From Trichoplax adhaerens (lineage: Eukaryota > Placozoa > Uniplacotomia > Trichoplacea > Trichoplacidae), in the NCBI RefSeq assembly GCF_000150275.1, contig NW_002060946.1, positions 6,280,667 through 6,344,666 of the forward strand: 64,000 nucleotides of DNA, in the 5' to 3' direction. Under the pieces are notes generated by a model. It saw nothing but the letters and a program-made list of their open reading frames with translations. It was not told where the DNA came from and searched no databases. This document shows, in pieces, positions 30,514-48,131 of the stretch (its first letter is position 1; every line of letters starts with the position of its first letter). The position numbers and the translations under genes were made by a program.

Positions 30514-32212
30514 TGATCCATATTCGTTCTTACATTTACAGTATACCAAATTGTTTTAATGCATGATGAAAGCTATTTTTAAGTAAAGGGTAAATTTCGA
30601 TGATTGTATGAGTAATTCATTGTTACTTTGCTCTGGAATTATGATGTCGCTATTGCCAGGTATAAATTAAGTATAAGTTTGCAGCTAGATTATAGCGTTG
30701 AGTATGAGGAACTATCGTGTTGAAAGTTAATTTTTAGAATTCTCCTTCGAATTTTTATATTGCGATAAGTATTGTAGTTTAACAGTGACTGATTTACAGT
30801 AGTCAAGTTTTTATCCTATGGTAGAATAATAAAATCTTTATTGCAATATCGGAACAAAACTGGTTAACTTCATAAGCAATTGGCTACGAATTTGATCATC
30901 ATTTGAAGCATTAGAATTACCCCCCTCCCAATGGGAATATATTCGTTAAATAACTCTTTATATTGTATAATACCTAACAAAAATGACGACTATTTAATAA
31001 TGATAAATCATAACCTAGATAAAGTAGCCGGATTTTATCATTATTAGATAGCTAGTTTTGTTTAGAAATGATAGTAAAGGTTTTATTACTGCCTCATCAC
31101 GGGGAGCACCTTCGCTAGCAGTCATGAATCGTTTAAATAATAGAGTTCTCCTTCAAAGTTTTGGCATAGTAATCAGTATTATAGCATAGCAGCGACTAAT
31201 TTATTTAGATTTTTGGAGTAGATTTCATTTAGTACTCGTATAGGATCACATCGCAAACCCGATTCATTGATCCAGGTTATGTTTTATCATTGTTAGATAG
31301 TCGTAATTTTTGTTTACTATAATTATTATACTGTAACCAAAGTATATATTAGCTGATATTCAGTAGGTTTGGTATAAAAATTATAATAAAGTGGTGTTTT
31401 CCCTTATATTTAAATTGGTTTCGAAAGCGATTACTAGTTTTTAGTCAAGTTCTTCGCTACATACTGTAACACAAATAAGAATTGGTGGAAAAACGTGTGT
31501 CAAGAAACAAACGTTGGAGTATTAACAAGCATAGAAAATAAATCAACTAAGATTTAAGATAATACCTCTTGTGCACATAGATGCAACTGCACGCTTTAAT
31601 CCTATTTCGTTATTAACAAGAACAGTTAATGTAGCCATCTTCAAGACTACTCTCAGAAATCATTGAAAAGAAATCATGATGCTTAATCAAATAAATTCAA
31701 TTTCTTGGTCTGGCTGAACAGAATGAGTTACATAGCTCTTCTTATTATCCTTTTATATCAGTTGAATCATACCGTCTTAATTTTCGTTTGTCTTTATTGG
31801 TAATTTTACCCTTAGATTATATTTATTTTATATTAAGATTAATCTAAGTAGTTTATATGGCAACTGATTTCATAGAAATATGACAATAAATTCCCAAGAA
31901 CATAATTCAATATTACCTTTGAACCTATAGTCGTTTCATTATGCAATGAATATGATATGAATTTGAAAAAAAGTTACTAGAGAAGGTTCGAGCTAGCAGT
32001 TGCATACATCAAGAATAATGATGTAGTTTATAATAATGAAAATACAAAGTGTTATAAATTTAAATATCATAAATACCCTAGACAGGTAATATGATGAAAC
32101 TGTGGAAACCAATAATGAATCACATAAAGCAACTGATAACTGCGTAAAATATTTAAATCGTTAAAATACAAATTGTTAACTACAGTGTACTGATCGCATC
32201 CTATCGACTTGT
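30514..32212. other. spacer between endonuclease G 2 and PSMC4
   Basis: The two genes converge here. The first 190 or so bases are the end of the endonuclease G duplicated block. A degenerate duplication of about 406-base period follows (30735-31330). No coding exon is seen on either strand. Confidence 0.6.
30735..31330. repeat. degenerate tandem duplication, about 406-base period
   Basis: 'agaattctccttcgaatttt' at 30737 recurs as 'agagttctccttcaaagttt' at 31143. 'ttttatcattattagatagc' near 31034 recurs as 'ttttatcattgttagatagt' near 31281. The second unit is contracted. Confidence 0.6.
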
Positions 32213-35549
<3,337 letters not shown>

Positions 35550-36250
35550 TTTTTTTCTTTGCTTGTGCAGCGATGACTTGGCTGTTCAAAGTGACTGGTC
35601 AATTAGTCAGTCCTATCGGTACCGTACCGTTCCAGTCTAGTCCAGGCCGGGCTGTCGAGGCAGTTGTCGTCTTTTCTCTTGACTCGTGTCACAGTACAGT
35701 ACTGTAGAGTACTGTACTGTACAACGAAAAGAAAAGGACTACAGTACAATGTACTGTAGTCGGCTGCCCGATCAGCTTTTCTTTTACAGTACAGACTGTA
35801 CAGTACAGTACTTCTACAAGTTTGCAAGTCATGACAATCAATAGGGTAGTGGAAAAACCGCTACAGTCATAACGACGAGATGGAGAATGGACGATGAATC
35901 AATGAATAGTGTACAGTATACTCCGTAGTCATGATCAAAGATCGTGAACAAGGCGCCGATAGTGATCAGTGATACTGTATGCAAGGATGCACGACACTGG
36001 TAGACAGTGTTCATCTACAAAAGAAAATGCAAGCAGTCGGCAGCGAAATCACTATCCAAAATGATGTCACTGGTCAATGGCTACGGTAGCAGTCGTTGTA
36101 CTGCACCGCCATTTAGATAGGACGTTCTTTCTCTACAGTATTTTCCAACGCTTTTGTGTTTTCGCTCGATACCACAGTACTGCACAGTAGGGCTCGTGAC
36201 AGGATCTCGCTAATCAGCGGATCTGTCTACAGTACTGTACTGTAGTATTG
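35550..36250. promoter_or_regulatory. palindrome-rich upstream region of PSMC4
   Basis: Directly upstream of the first codon (transcribed leftwards) are ggtaccgtaccgtt, acagtacagtactgtagagt, actgtactgtacaac, acagtacaatgtactgtagt and gactgtacagtacagtac, and further out tacagtactgtactgtag near 36230. They use the same word set as the VPS26C/NAA50 minisatellite without forming regular units. Presence of promoter elements is inferred from position only. Confidence 0.35.
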
Positions 36251-36365
36251 TTACTATGGCTGCCGAATGAATTTCAGAGAGACAGAGAGAACTTGCCCAT
36301 TGTAATGATGGCGTTCTACATACTAATACTGCACAGTACTGTGTCTGAAGAGAGAGTCCGCCGCG

Positions 36366-36808
36366 GTAACTATTTGCTTTACTTTGCGTTGAATGTTGGG
36401 CTCCTCGACGCTGCACACGTCAAGAAACCAAACTCCAAAAATTCGAAACTCTTATTGGTATTGACGCACTCGTGCGAGTCATCAACCTTTCCGAATTGGC
36501 GAAACTTGGAAAGTTTTTATACTTCCATAATAATTACTTCACTTATGGTTTTCTTGTACAGTGTACAGTCTACAGTACTGTAGCGTAATCATGGACAATG
36601 GGTCACTTTGTAACGAAAACCTTCAGAGTTTCGACCGGACTGCAGGACAGAGGAGCCTCATGGAATGTGTAGAGTATATGAACGGATAGTATAGAAATTC
36701 AAGCGCACGCAAATCACTGGCTGTCGTAGCCGTAGACTCCATCAACTTGACTATTTTATCCGTGCCCAATAAAATATCCAAACTTCTCCTTGACTCTAAT
36801 TTGAACAT
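36366..36808. other. GC-richer patch with unassigned coding-like frames
   Basis: A plus-strand frame without an ATG (about 36366-36580) includes KLQKFETLIGIDALVRV and, further on, INLSELAKLGKFLYF. A minus-strand ATG frame (36808-36623, 61 residues) includes SRRSLDILLGTDKIVKLM and ASDLRALEFLYYPF. Both read like helical protein, and base composition departs from the AT-rich surroundings, but no family, exon chain or consistent strand emerges. It may be remnants of one or two genes or chance. Confidence 0.2.
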
Positions 36809-36810
36809 CG

Positions 36811-36838
36811 ATTTAATAATAATAAATAAATAAATAAA
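36811..36838. repeat. AAT/AAAT microsatellite
   Basis: taataataataaataaataa, a short simple repeat at the left border of the gene desert. Confidence 0.85.
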
Positions 36839-37025
36839 ACTGCTACTAACTGCTGGTCTATCTTTTATTCAATGCGTTAGGGTATTCTATTTGGATAATT
36901 ACTCCTGATAAGCTCATCGACTTGTATAATAAAGAGGTGAAAACCATCGAATTATTCAATCATTCAATATAGTATTTCTAACCACACCAACAAGGAATAT
37001 GCAATCATTTATTTTAAAGACTCAG

Positions 37026-37230
37026 AGAGTTACTAACGCAAAGCAAATAAACCGATAGCTCTATCGCATAGAAGAATAAAAATAACGATCCCTTTTTTAC
37101 TCGATAAATAATTGTTAAATAGGAGAGATTTAGTAACGCAAAGAAAACAAAGCGATCGCTCTATCGCATAGAAGAATAAAAATAACAACAATCCCTTTTT
37201 TAGTCGATAAATAATTGTTAAATAAGAGAC
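37026..37230. repeat. tandem duplication, about 98-base period, two copies
   Basis: Units from 37026 and 37124 share 'gctctatcgcatagaagaat', 'aaaaataac' and 'tcgataaataattgttaaat' with few differences, so this is a recent local duplication. Confidence 0.92.
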
Positions 37231-40200
37231 AAGAGCAAGCTAGAGAGTAAAATAAAGTACTAGTAATGGTCTTGATAAACGTCAATCTTCAATCAATGAT
37301 GTTACAAACTAATCTGATGTAGATAGCCTTCATTTCATATTACATAAGATTGCAGGAGAGGGCATACAGTAAAGCGCATGGCGTTAGTTCAATTTGGGTA
37401 TGCATTCTATCACCATGAACGATTTCCTTATGACTACAAAAAATAAAATAAATACTTAACAGAGAATGACGTTCCATTCGGTCATTTCAATCTTTATGCA
37501 TCGTAATGTGTTTGTGAGGCTGCGACTGAATCACAGTGAGGAGAAAAAAATAAGATATGCAGTAAAGTTCTATTTTGAATTTTAAAGGTCATGAGTTCTT
37601 GTTTAACTTGTACGCTCATGATATTAACTAATTATATAGAAGCATACAAATACAAGCTCTATAAAATATTTCTGCTGCTACTCAAATTAGATTGCAAATG
37701 CTGATAACTTTGTCATCGTATTCTATTTGCTCATCCTTCATTCAGTCAAGCTATTTAATTAATTTACAGTTAATGTATGAAACACATAATTAAATTAAAT
37801 CCGGCTGTGCTCATAGTATATGCAATCTGATCTCCTTATAGTACCATAACTACGACATTCTACTTCAATTGAAAAAGAATAAATGACTACTTATAAAGTT
37901 AATTCAAATGTTAATTCATAATTGTTAAATACGTATACTTATTAGCAACATATCTATTGAACACGAATTTTGTTCAATAAAACCATATCATATGCTTGTC
38001 TTTATCGCTCAATTTTAGTTACTCGTATGCCCTACCTAGATTAACACCTATTTTTTTAAATTATCAATGACTTTATTTTTTGTTAGTAGATACATGTATC
38101 AGAATTGAACGCTGCAAGTTTATATCGTATAGCGATATCTTGACTATTTGTACCGATACCATAAATGAAGTATGAAACAGAATTTGTATCATTTGCTCAT
38201 ATCATTTAGTAATTTCGATACTAAAAATTATTTATTTGAGGGCATGCAATTGAGTTAAATTGCTATCACGGTACGAACTACCGTGAAGAAATAGCCATCT
38301 AAATTTGGTTAATATAATATAGTGATAATATATTACAACTAGTTACTTACAGTAGGAATTACTCTAATTATAAATGTGTTACAGTAAATTTAATGCTGTG
38401 CTGTAATGTGTACTGAAATGATTCAGTGAATGGACATATTGTAGTCCGACTGTGAAAAATTAGTTAGCAGATGTTCTCACCTAAGTATTATTATAAGATG
38501 ACTCGTGAATGTTAGCTGCTGTAGAAGGGTATATAAGCCTGTCAGATAGTTGAATAAAGCAGTTCTCAATTGTCTAGTTGAGTTTAACGTAGAATCAAAG
38601 GCGTCTAAATTCTTGTGAGGTAGTTAAGGGATACTGAATCCCGGAGACTATAGTAATTTAGAGATTTGTTTTACGTTATCCTTATCACGAAGCTGGTTTG
38701 TGACAATTGCATGCTCATTTTTTGATGCGGAAGGAACTATAAAAAGTAGATACATCCGGTCAATACTGTAGCTCCAATGGATTTAATACAATATGAGAAA
38801 AATAAATTCCCTTCAAAGCAAGATGATTAGTGAAAAAAGATTCGAAGAAATAATAACAGGGGGTCATGAGAATTGAAATTGGGATTTGAAAATATTCTAC
38901 TGAATAGATGGTTATTCTGATCATAATCACTATCAGGTGCCAGCTTATCAGACAGTGTTTGGGCAGATATAGAGGAATTAAAATATAAAAATGCATCATA
39001 ATACAATTAAAAATTAGACTTCGTCACATTGGCAAATAGCATTGTCCGATAAAGTCTATAAGTCAGAGTTTGTGCATATAGAGATGCCAGTTATAGATAT
39101 TTGGCTTTATAATCGTGTGAAACTGAATATTAATTGCTACATCATCGGTAAAATGCCCTCCTCTCCCCTTTTTTAAGAATTATAATTATGTGCAATATTA
39201 GATGAAGAAGCAACCAATTCAATAGATATCAATCATTATCACCATCGCAATATTTATCATTGTCAATAAATTAGACGCAATTCATCTTGCTTAACATGAT
39301 CAATCTAAAATTCTGTCAGTCGTATCATATGAATGATATCGGTAGGTCATAATACCAAATTGCCATCATTAAAAAACTATCGTACATTCAATGTACTAAA
39401 ATCCTAATTTACTCTACAAAAAAAATACTGGCTATTAATTTTATCTAAGCTACAAAAGTTGTAATTGAATTAGAAGTCAATTAAGATAACTTCTTGTTCG
39501 AAAAGGTACATCACCTAGCCATGGTGCTAAACTAATACACGTATAGATACACCTACACAATTAATAATATCTTCCCTATTATAATTATTAATCATCTAGG
39601 TTTATGGAAGATATTTGTGTTGATAGTGTTCGCTTAGATCTCATGATAAACAACAAATCTTACAGGCGTTGAAAAGAATTTATCTCTATAAATGCCCATC
39701 AATCTCTGAAAATAGCTTTATCGTATTAGCCTAGAAATCGAATTGATAAATGCCATTTATAACAAGATCTTTGATACAAATCAAGATGATAATCAGCCCT
39801 TAATAAGAAATAGAATAATATTCTAAAACAATCTTGCCCGTCATCCTCGAGCAGGTGCTACCAAGGATATATTATCATGAATACGATGATCTTACGTAAG
39901 CTTTCGATCTCTATTATAGTTGCTACTAATAAAGCATTAAAATAACAAGTCATATACTTAATTAAAATTTCGAAGATAAGGAAGCCATTAAACTTAGTAA
40001 TTGCAGGATATCTAGAGTAATCGTATTACATGATAAAATTTACAAATGAAAAAAATAAGAATCAAGCTAAATAAAGTATAAAATTAACAACCGACTTCTT
40101 GGGAAGAGGTTAATTTTGATGAAAGATAAGAGATGGATAATAGTAATTAAAATGTAATCGCGAAAAGCATAATAAAGGTACGACTGTGATTGCATCATCA

Positions 40201-42879
40201 GTAGGTTATAATTAAGACTCTATAGTAAAACATTAATGATAACATCTGCTTTGATAATTAATAAAAGAGTTATGAAACATTATTTACTTTATCCAACTTT
40301 TATAAAAGTGAAACGTACATGAGTTGTTACTTATTTATTACGTTCATTATTTATAAAGCCTTTATAATCTTTAATTTGTGCTAATACTTATCACCATCTT
40401 CAAATTGACAACAAAACGCAATTTAAAATTTGATTTAGATTAAAACATCTTCTGTGTGCTAATCAAAAATAAAAATGAATCTATATTTTTTTATAATTGC
40501 TGATAACGTAGGATATCTCTTACTGACTATCTAGTTAAAAAAGGGAGATATTCTATTGATAAAAATGCGATACGCTATTTATTCTAAGGTTTAACAATAA
40601 CAAAGTTAAGAAACAATCCTTTTTCTTTCAATATATATAAAAGGGGCCATTTCTTTGGATATCATTGACCATAGCAATATTTCTGCTACCATTTTAATTG
40701 AAACAAGAACAGCAATAAATCAATAAAATAATACAAAGTCGATTAAATGAATCTATAATCGAAAATTAGCAAAATTCATGATAATAATATCAGCTATGTA
40801 TTTATTATAGTAATATTAAATTAGGGAATCTTATAAGGTTAAAATAAGATTAAGTAGGGACCGAAGATTGAAACAAATTATATTTAATACCATTTCAATA
40901 TTAAATTTTCACTCTACCAGATTCAGAGCTGACAATAGTATAAACGATGCCCTAGGATATTTTCAAATTGAGTTATACTTACATTCTAGTTAATTAAATG
41001 TTTAAGTAACGTTCAGCTTCTTTTTATCAATGCCAATGCTTTTTTTAATAATTTGAATGTCTATCTATAATTAATTTAGCCTATAAAATTATAATAAATG
41101 AAAGATTTAATGTATCTGTAGCAGCAACGGTAGAAAGTCGAAGTAAGTAAAACTCATATTATAGTCATTGAGAATGCAAATGGCAAAGGCTAGATGAATG
41201 AGGTTGAATCAGCGAAAAAAATTGATATTAAATACGTCGAATTAGACGATAGAAACCAAAATATTGTAATAGAAGAGATTGTGCATCGACTATATTGTTG
41301 GTGATCTAGCTTTCAATTGAGTCTAAGTGAATGGTACACGCTTGATTTGTATAGTTATTACTGACGGAATGAGAAACTGCAAGCTGATTAAAGTAGATAA
41401 TAATGTCTTAAAAATCTATAAACGAAATTTTTTTAATAGAAAATAGATCGGCATTTGCTAATCGTGTAATGTGTATGTTAGGATATGTGATGTTGATCAC
41501 ACAATTCGGTAGGATGATCATTTTAATGTCGTCATTTTCCTATTAACTTTAAATACAATTATTATGTGCAATCAATTCACGAATTTGTTGATAGATAAAA
41601 AAAAAAGTTATAAAATGGAGATAATTACAATGATAATTTAATTACTTTGTTATTTTAGCGTTAATATCACTTATTGAAAATGTATCATCCATGGAGGATG
41701 CTGAGAAAGGATGATAAGCTGGGTGACTTTTAGCAATAATGTGTCGAATGAATCATCATCTAGGAGGTATGTAAAAGGAAATTATAGTTACTTATCAATA
41801 GGCAGTAAAAATAATATAGTCATGTCATGGAATATTATTTTTTCAATATGGAAAATTGATTATAAAGTACAATAACCTACGACAGGTGCATTAATTTTAA
41901 ACTTTTATTTCGCTTTTGTTGATATTGTAAAATAGGAAATAACTAAGGCTAATTCAGTTCCTTCTGGCAGTATCTATTATTCTAAATTAATATTTTAATT
42001 ATGTCATGATTCCATAAATTCCTAGTTGGTATTAAAATCAATAGGATAAATTGTCTTTTGACTAGACTTACACAAAGAATTAGATCCTATCAACGCACAT
42101 CGACGATATTAAAGCGTATTATTATTTTACTCTTGAAGACTATTATTATTACTGTCAACGAGCGATATCTTGATTACTGATTAAGCGAAACTGATTTAAT
42201 TTAATATATAAAATTATTCATACCTCTATGATAGGAGCAATAAATAATATGCCAACCAGTCAGTCAATCAATTCATTAAAAGAATTTTGAATAGTGGGTT
42301 AAGCTGAATTAAATTCAATAATATTACAATCAATAGCATGGATGTATTTTATTGGATGTTAGCAACTGTTCACATAATGGTTATCAAAGGCTGAACAATA
42401 TCGTATATTGTGATGCTGACTACTTTATGTTTAATAGCAACCAAAATTAGTAAGATTGCCCTTTACTTGTAAGTCTATTAAAACTTTCTTTTCGATGTTT
42501 GCGCACACTATACTCTTCAAGATGAACATAATTTACTAGAGCAGTAGAGAAATTAATTTGAATTACCCTTTGTCAGTCGTATCAAAACCATTAATTTTCC
42601 TACACGGATATGATAATATGATAGGGGTAAGGAAGATGTTCTCATAGAATTTCTATTTGTCAAGACAGCATTATGTTTCTGCAGTATCAAGTTTATAGTA
42701 ATTCTTAATCTTTCCTTGTTGATCATTTGATCAATATATTTATCTTTTAATTTTTGCCTGTATTTCAAAGGCATAATTTTTCAATCGCCTATTTACTGAA
42801 ATTATTTAAAATCCACAATTCAATAGATAATCTATAGTAATATGATGGTCAATCGCGGTATAAATGGGTCGCTATTAAT

Positions 42880-45300
42880 TCATTCGATTGATAGAGACTA
42901 CAGTTTTAATTCATTGATTTGTGTTGTTCTTTCTTATTAAATTTCTTAAGGATAACTTGATATTGATTCTCTCATTATGCATGATTGAAATGTTATTCAT
43001 AGGCTTGATTGCCTATACAATTTAGCAGCAATAATAATAGGATGACTCGAGAAGAAAAAAAATTGTAGAAAGAAGGAAGAAATAGATCAAGGAAAATAAA
43101 CTGAACTGTAAATTATAAATAATATATTAAAATTCAATAACTCAAACTAGTGCTCCATTGAATCGATCTTGTTTCTCATCAAATCATTGATTGGTTAGTT
43201 CAATCAATTTTGTAATGGACGATGATATTAATCAAATGGGTTCATTGTATACTGTCCTCGATTTGAGCTACTCTATCTATTAAAATATTATCTATGCGAT
43301 ATGATGTTTTTTCCTTAGTATTATTGTCTTAAAAAGATCTTATCGACGTCAATTTCATGTTAAGAATACTATGATAATAGAGGGCACATCTTTTATATGC
43401 TGACGGCAATCCAAACATCATCGATGCTATCCATTAATTTAATCATGTTTTTTAGATTGGAACAAGATACTCTTCAGTCATAGTCACTTTGAAGTAATGA
43501 TGACAAAAGCAACTCATGCCCTCTTAGGGTACAATAGATTCTCCATTTTAGACAAGTTTCTAACTATTTTTTTAAATTCATCTATTGATCCATCTAGGAT
43601 GGATTCAAATTATATTGTCTTCAATTCAACTGTTCTTCAAGACGTAACTTATTGTCTAATTCTCCAAATCATTGGCTGCTTGGTGTCGCTCTTTTGACTT
43701 AATATTTGTATACCACATGGTTTAAGGTACAAAACAAGGACAAAAAATAAATTTAATCTCTCCACCCCTTTCCATCGTTACTATTTTCAATTGCGTTAAT
43801 CATTTTATTAAATAGTGTCCTGTAACTTATGACAACTACTTTTCTCCAACCTACTAATACCGTCGGATAGGTATTGATTTAGTTATTTGAATTTCATTCC
43901 AAATTAGTTGAGCTCTTCCTTTACTTATAATATCCTATGACTGGATAATTTTCAAACATTTCCTACTTCTACTATCTCTCCTACAATTACTATATTGAAC
44001 GATACGTAAGTAAAAAATTTTGCTATCATGTTTGTTATTTTTTTTAAGAAAATGATGTATTGGATTCTCATCTAATTTATTACGGCTTTAAAACGTGGCT
44101 GTTCAAGTCTATTTTGTCCTTGATAATTATCTTGTTATTAAAAGCTAGGGCGATCAAGCTCATACTTAACTGAAGCCAAAACATAAAAACTTTTTTGTAG
44201 CATAGACCTCCTTGAGAGGCAACGTTCTTTCAATGACATTAGTTATTCTAGTTCTGGTCTTTTACTTTAGGACCAATATCTTTTATTACAACTTTGATCA
44301 TAATCGATAAAACAACCTTCTTCGGTTTAGTAGATATATTATAAAATTTGCTATCTATGTAATTGCTATCTCTTTTTGTTTCAAAAATTTCTAACACGGC
44401 AGTGTTAATAACAAGAATCTTTGGACACGACTATTTATGTCTATTTCGTATGTTAGTTATTATTCTATCCTACTTGATAAATTCCCATATTTTCTGTTAT
44501 AATTTTGTCACGCCATGACTACTGTCATTAAAGTAAAATGATGATGATGGGTGTTAGTGGCCATATTAATAACAAATTTGATGGGCATGAGAATAGTAAT
44601 TATCTGGTATGGTATTCGTTGATGTAAAATAATTATCTAGTGAAATGATGGAGAGTTACTATGTGTTAAAATATTACAATGATGGAATTTTTTTCATCGA
44701 CTGATTTTACGAAAACTCATATCAAAATGAATTTGTCAAATAATTTGTAAGATTGCTAGCTCGGGATAGACACTTTTTAATTGCATTTTGAAATAATTTT
44801 ATGCAGTACCCCCAGTGTAAATAAGTTGCTTTAGACTCTGTCTATAGCATGTGCTTACTAATATATCTGTTAGGCCGTAACATATCTGTCAATAACCAAC
44901 AAATTTCCATCCAAGCCTAGAACTCAACGAAATTTGAATCATTCTTGCCAATATTAGAATCTGTCTAAAACTTTTAAAACTATGGCGTATCTACAGCAGT
45001 GGATCGATAGAGTTTAAGTTTTCGTGCTTATAGACAATTATTTCTATTGATAGAACTAAAAAAGGGTTTTCATGTTAACAAGTTCGTCTATTTCTAAACC
45101 TCTTAGTTAGACATCTATCAATATTATTTTTAGTTTAATTCCAAATTCTTTGGTGTGAATTGTTGAATTATTACATGATTTTCATTAAGCTTATTCCTAT
45201 TTATTAAGTCTACCGGCGTTTATTTCTAAATCCATTCCCTATGTGATTTTAAAATTACCTTCGGTAGTAGATACGGACAAAAAATGAAGCCATTGGTTAA
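42880..45300 (-). mobile_element. decayed Ty1/copia-type LTR retrotransposon pol (integrase, RT, RNase H remnants)
   Basis: On the minus strand, remnants appear in the order expected for copia-type elements. Integrase-like stretches are at about 45170-45121 (F-QQF...FGIK-L pattern) and 44961-44881 (ARM...SSRLG-KF). The reverse transcriptase start is at about 43960-43770 (a KVV...TLFNK stretch, then ENSNDG). The block before and at a degraded E-D-I-Y-M box is at 43621-43600. The region preceding the active site is followed by SIDDVWIA at 43428-43405, where the YxDD box belongs, and then a degraded YI-K-L-R stretch near 43300. The connection to RNase H (MNNISIMH) is at 43003-42979. The reading frame is broken many times by stops and indels, so it encodes nothing. 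Gag, protease and LTRs were not identified; the full element may reach further on both sides. Confidence 0.65.
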
Positions 45301-46680
45301 ATTGTTGTCGCCTAATTAAATATCCATCTAGACTATAGTACATATATTATCCCGTGCAGGGCTATCCTAGAATACTTTGTAATGATCATTTAATGATATC
45401 GTAATACGGATATTTGTTGACTAGAACGATGAAATAGATATAAAAATTAGGACTAAACTAAAATCTTTTCTGTATAACTCCCTGATGGATTCAGTCTTAT
45501 TATGAAGGAGATTAAAAGTCTAAATGGTCAGACTATGGCACTCCATATTAAGAGACCTTAATTCCGAGGAAATCGCTATTTATCATAACCTCGGTTTTCA
45601 CTTGGCGTATAACTTTAAATTTGTTATGAAGGAGAAAACTAAGTTGAAGACTGGTTGCATTTACATTTAAATTTTTTGCAATTGCGTTTCGTCCCATCAC
45701 TCCTTGCCATCTTCGAGACAGCGGTATATAACTGCGGTGTATAGCTGCGGTGTATAACATCGTGATTCTTGATCCATATTCCTACTTAAGATTATGCATA
45801 TAATTGTTCTTGTACTATTTTCACGATTCTTAAGTTTTTGATAATATCTCGGTTCAGTACTGTAGTATAAACAATTATTTCAGATTAATATCGATATCGG
45901 TAATTTTTAGAAGCCAATCTATGATTGCTTATAAATCATTTTCCAAAATTCTCTTTGTCTTAATAATGGTTCTTGATATCCTCCATTTCTCATAGTGAAA
46001 CTGTTAAAGGAAGGAAGGTAGACATTTTCCATATAAATTTGGATAACAGAAATTGAAATAGATTTCCAATCATGCATTAAATTCTCATCTGATGTACAAT
46101 CTTAAGCTTAAGCACAACAGCACTTCACTTCGTGTAATTAGAGGAATCGTTGATATTTTAAGGAGCTAGTACGCTTATGGTAGTTCTTAATTAAATTAGA
46201 GTTTAATCTAGTGCCAAAGTAAAAGGTACCCGGGTACAGCACCACGATAAATTACAGACTTTCTTAAAAGAAATTTATCGGCAAGCATAGAGAGACTCTG
46301 GCTCTGTCTACCATTTATGAAGGATTATTTTACATATTGGACTGGCATGAAAGGTAGAAAATAATCCAACAAAATCAAAAATTATCTACTTTATTTGATT
46401 TTACTTGAGACTAAGTCCTATATAAGTATGATCTAGTAAAAAACTTGAAATGGGGGCAATAAATCATCTAATTTCGTTGACAATCAAATTGTTCATACGT
46501 TAATAAATTATGAAATATTATCTAAGATTTTTTCCCTCTAGATCATTAACTATTTGAAAAATAGAATAAATTCTATATTACTTTATTCAAGTTAGAGTAA
46601 TATAAATCGCTTTTAATAAGCCGTGTTATTTAACTGCGATAGATTAAAAGACGGAGACGTTATGACTCTGCCATATGGTT

Positions 46681-46713
46681 ATATAACATATATATATATA
46701 ACATAACATAACA
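46681..46713. repeat. TA / ACATA simple repeat
   Basis: Alternating TA (atatatatatata) is followed by repeats of acata. It is a microsatellite in the desert. Confidence 0.85.
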
Positions 46714-48131
46714 AATATACTACATGATACCAACTTTCAGAATTTTTAAAAATTTTCTGTTAAAGAAATTGCTTCATATCCTAAAGCGTGATTTTAGGAA
46801 TTGACTTAAATTTTAGTATTATGATAGTATTTGACCTTTCTTTATCTACTTTATTTAATAAATAATCCTATTCCTAAAAGCAGCTGCCTTGTTTTAGATT
46901 GAAGTTCTAATCTGGCTACAATTTTCTAACACCATAGAAATTGCTTTTGATTGGAGATTTAATGTCCCTGACATTGTTATAAAATTTATTTCAATAGTCA
47001 GGCAGTAATACACTTTGTTTAACCATCTATAATGGCTAAATAGTGTCTAATTCACCATGGGCAATATTCCCCCTTCTGTCGTGAAAAGTACACGAATTAA
47101 TCGAGTCATCGCTGTGTTGAAAGAGTAACGTAGCCCATTTAGTTTGTTGAGTAAAAATGAGATCAACTCTAAGGAAACACTATCCCATACTTACAGTTTG
47201 TTGAGTTATTCCTGTTTGTAATTAATATATCCTGATATTAAAGTCAGATAATCCAGTTTTTACCTCATAAAGAAAACTTTCTCATTTCGAATATATTAAT
47301 TCCGCGATGGCTCTGAATGATGATGACTTATTTATGTTTAGTGTATTTGATATTGCACCATAGTAACACTCCGATTGTAATCGCTGATAAAATCATTTCT
47401 GGCCCGCGCTCTTTGATACTAATTTGACAAGGAGAACAAGCCTGCTATTAATTTGCTAGTAATTTGTTGGTTATATCTTAATCCAAACTTTACTGACAAT
47501 TACCAATACTATCATAGACAGAGCATGAATTAAAATGAAAGTTTATTCTAATTAATAAGGTGACAACAAACGGAATTGAATTGATTTTATAATAGTACTT
47601 GATTGTGAAATATAGCAATTAGAATTGGTATTAGGGATATTGTAAGAACTGCGATCGGATCCATGAAAATTGACTCAGCGTACCTCTATAACAGTATTTC
47701 ACTATTTTTTGCTAATAATTATTTCAACAGCAACGAAGATGTCTATTGATAATTTACTCTATCTTGGACATGAACACGAGAATTTCAATTTAATGATTGT
47801 TACTTATTTTCTAATAAATCTAATATTCTAAATTTCAGTCAAATCATCAATACATTCTAAAAGATAGACGATCAAATGAGAAGTCTTATACAAATTTTCT
47901 AATCTATCATCTTGTTGATATTAATAGCGAAATATCCAATTTGATGACAATGTCTATCATAATAGTGAAAGGAAACTTCTAAATAGTCATGCCATGGCCA
48001 TCCTTAATGGCGGTGACAGTCATAATATCTTCAAATTGGACATACTTATAGAATATGCATCCTGATAGGTGCATATTCATTGATAGATGTCTGAAATAAT
48101 TTATTTTCAAGTTCTCCTTTATGGCTTGCCT

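Noticed and set aside
43497-43697. 66-residue plus-strand ORF
   Set aside because: It is antisense to the decayed copia reverse transcriptase; the match is on the minus strand.
44090-44170. Minus-strand stretch resembling the segment of copia reverse transcriptase before the IYM box
   Set aside because: Its spacing is wrong; a better-placed match lies at about 43690-43620, so this one is taken as chance.
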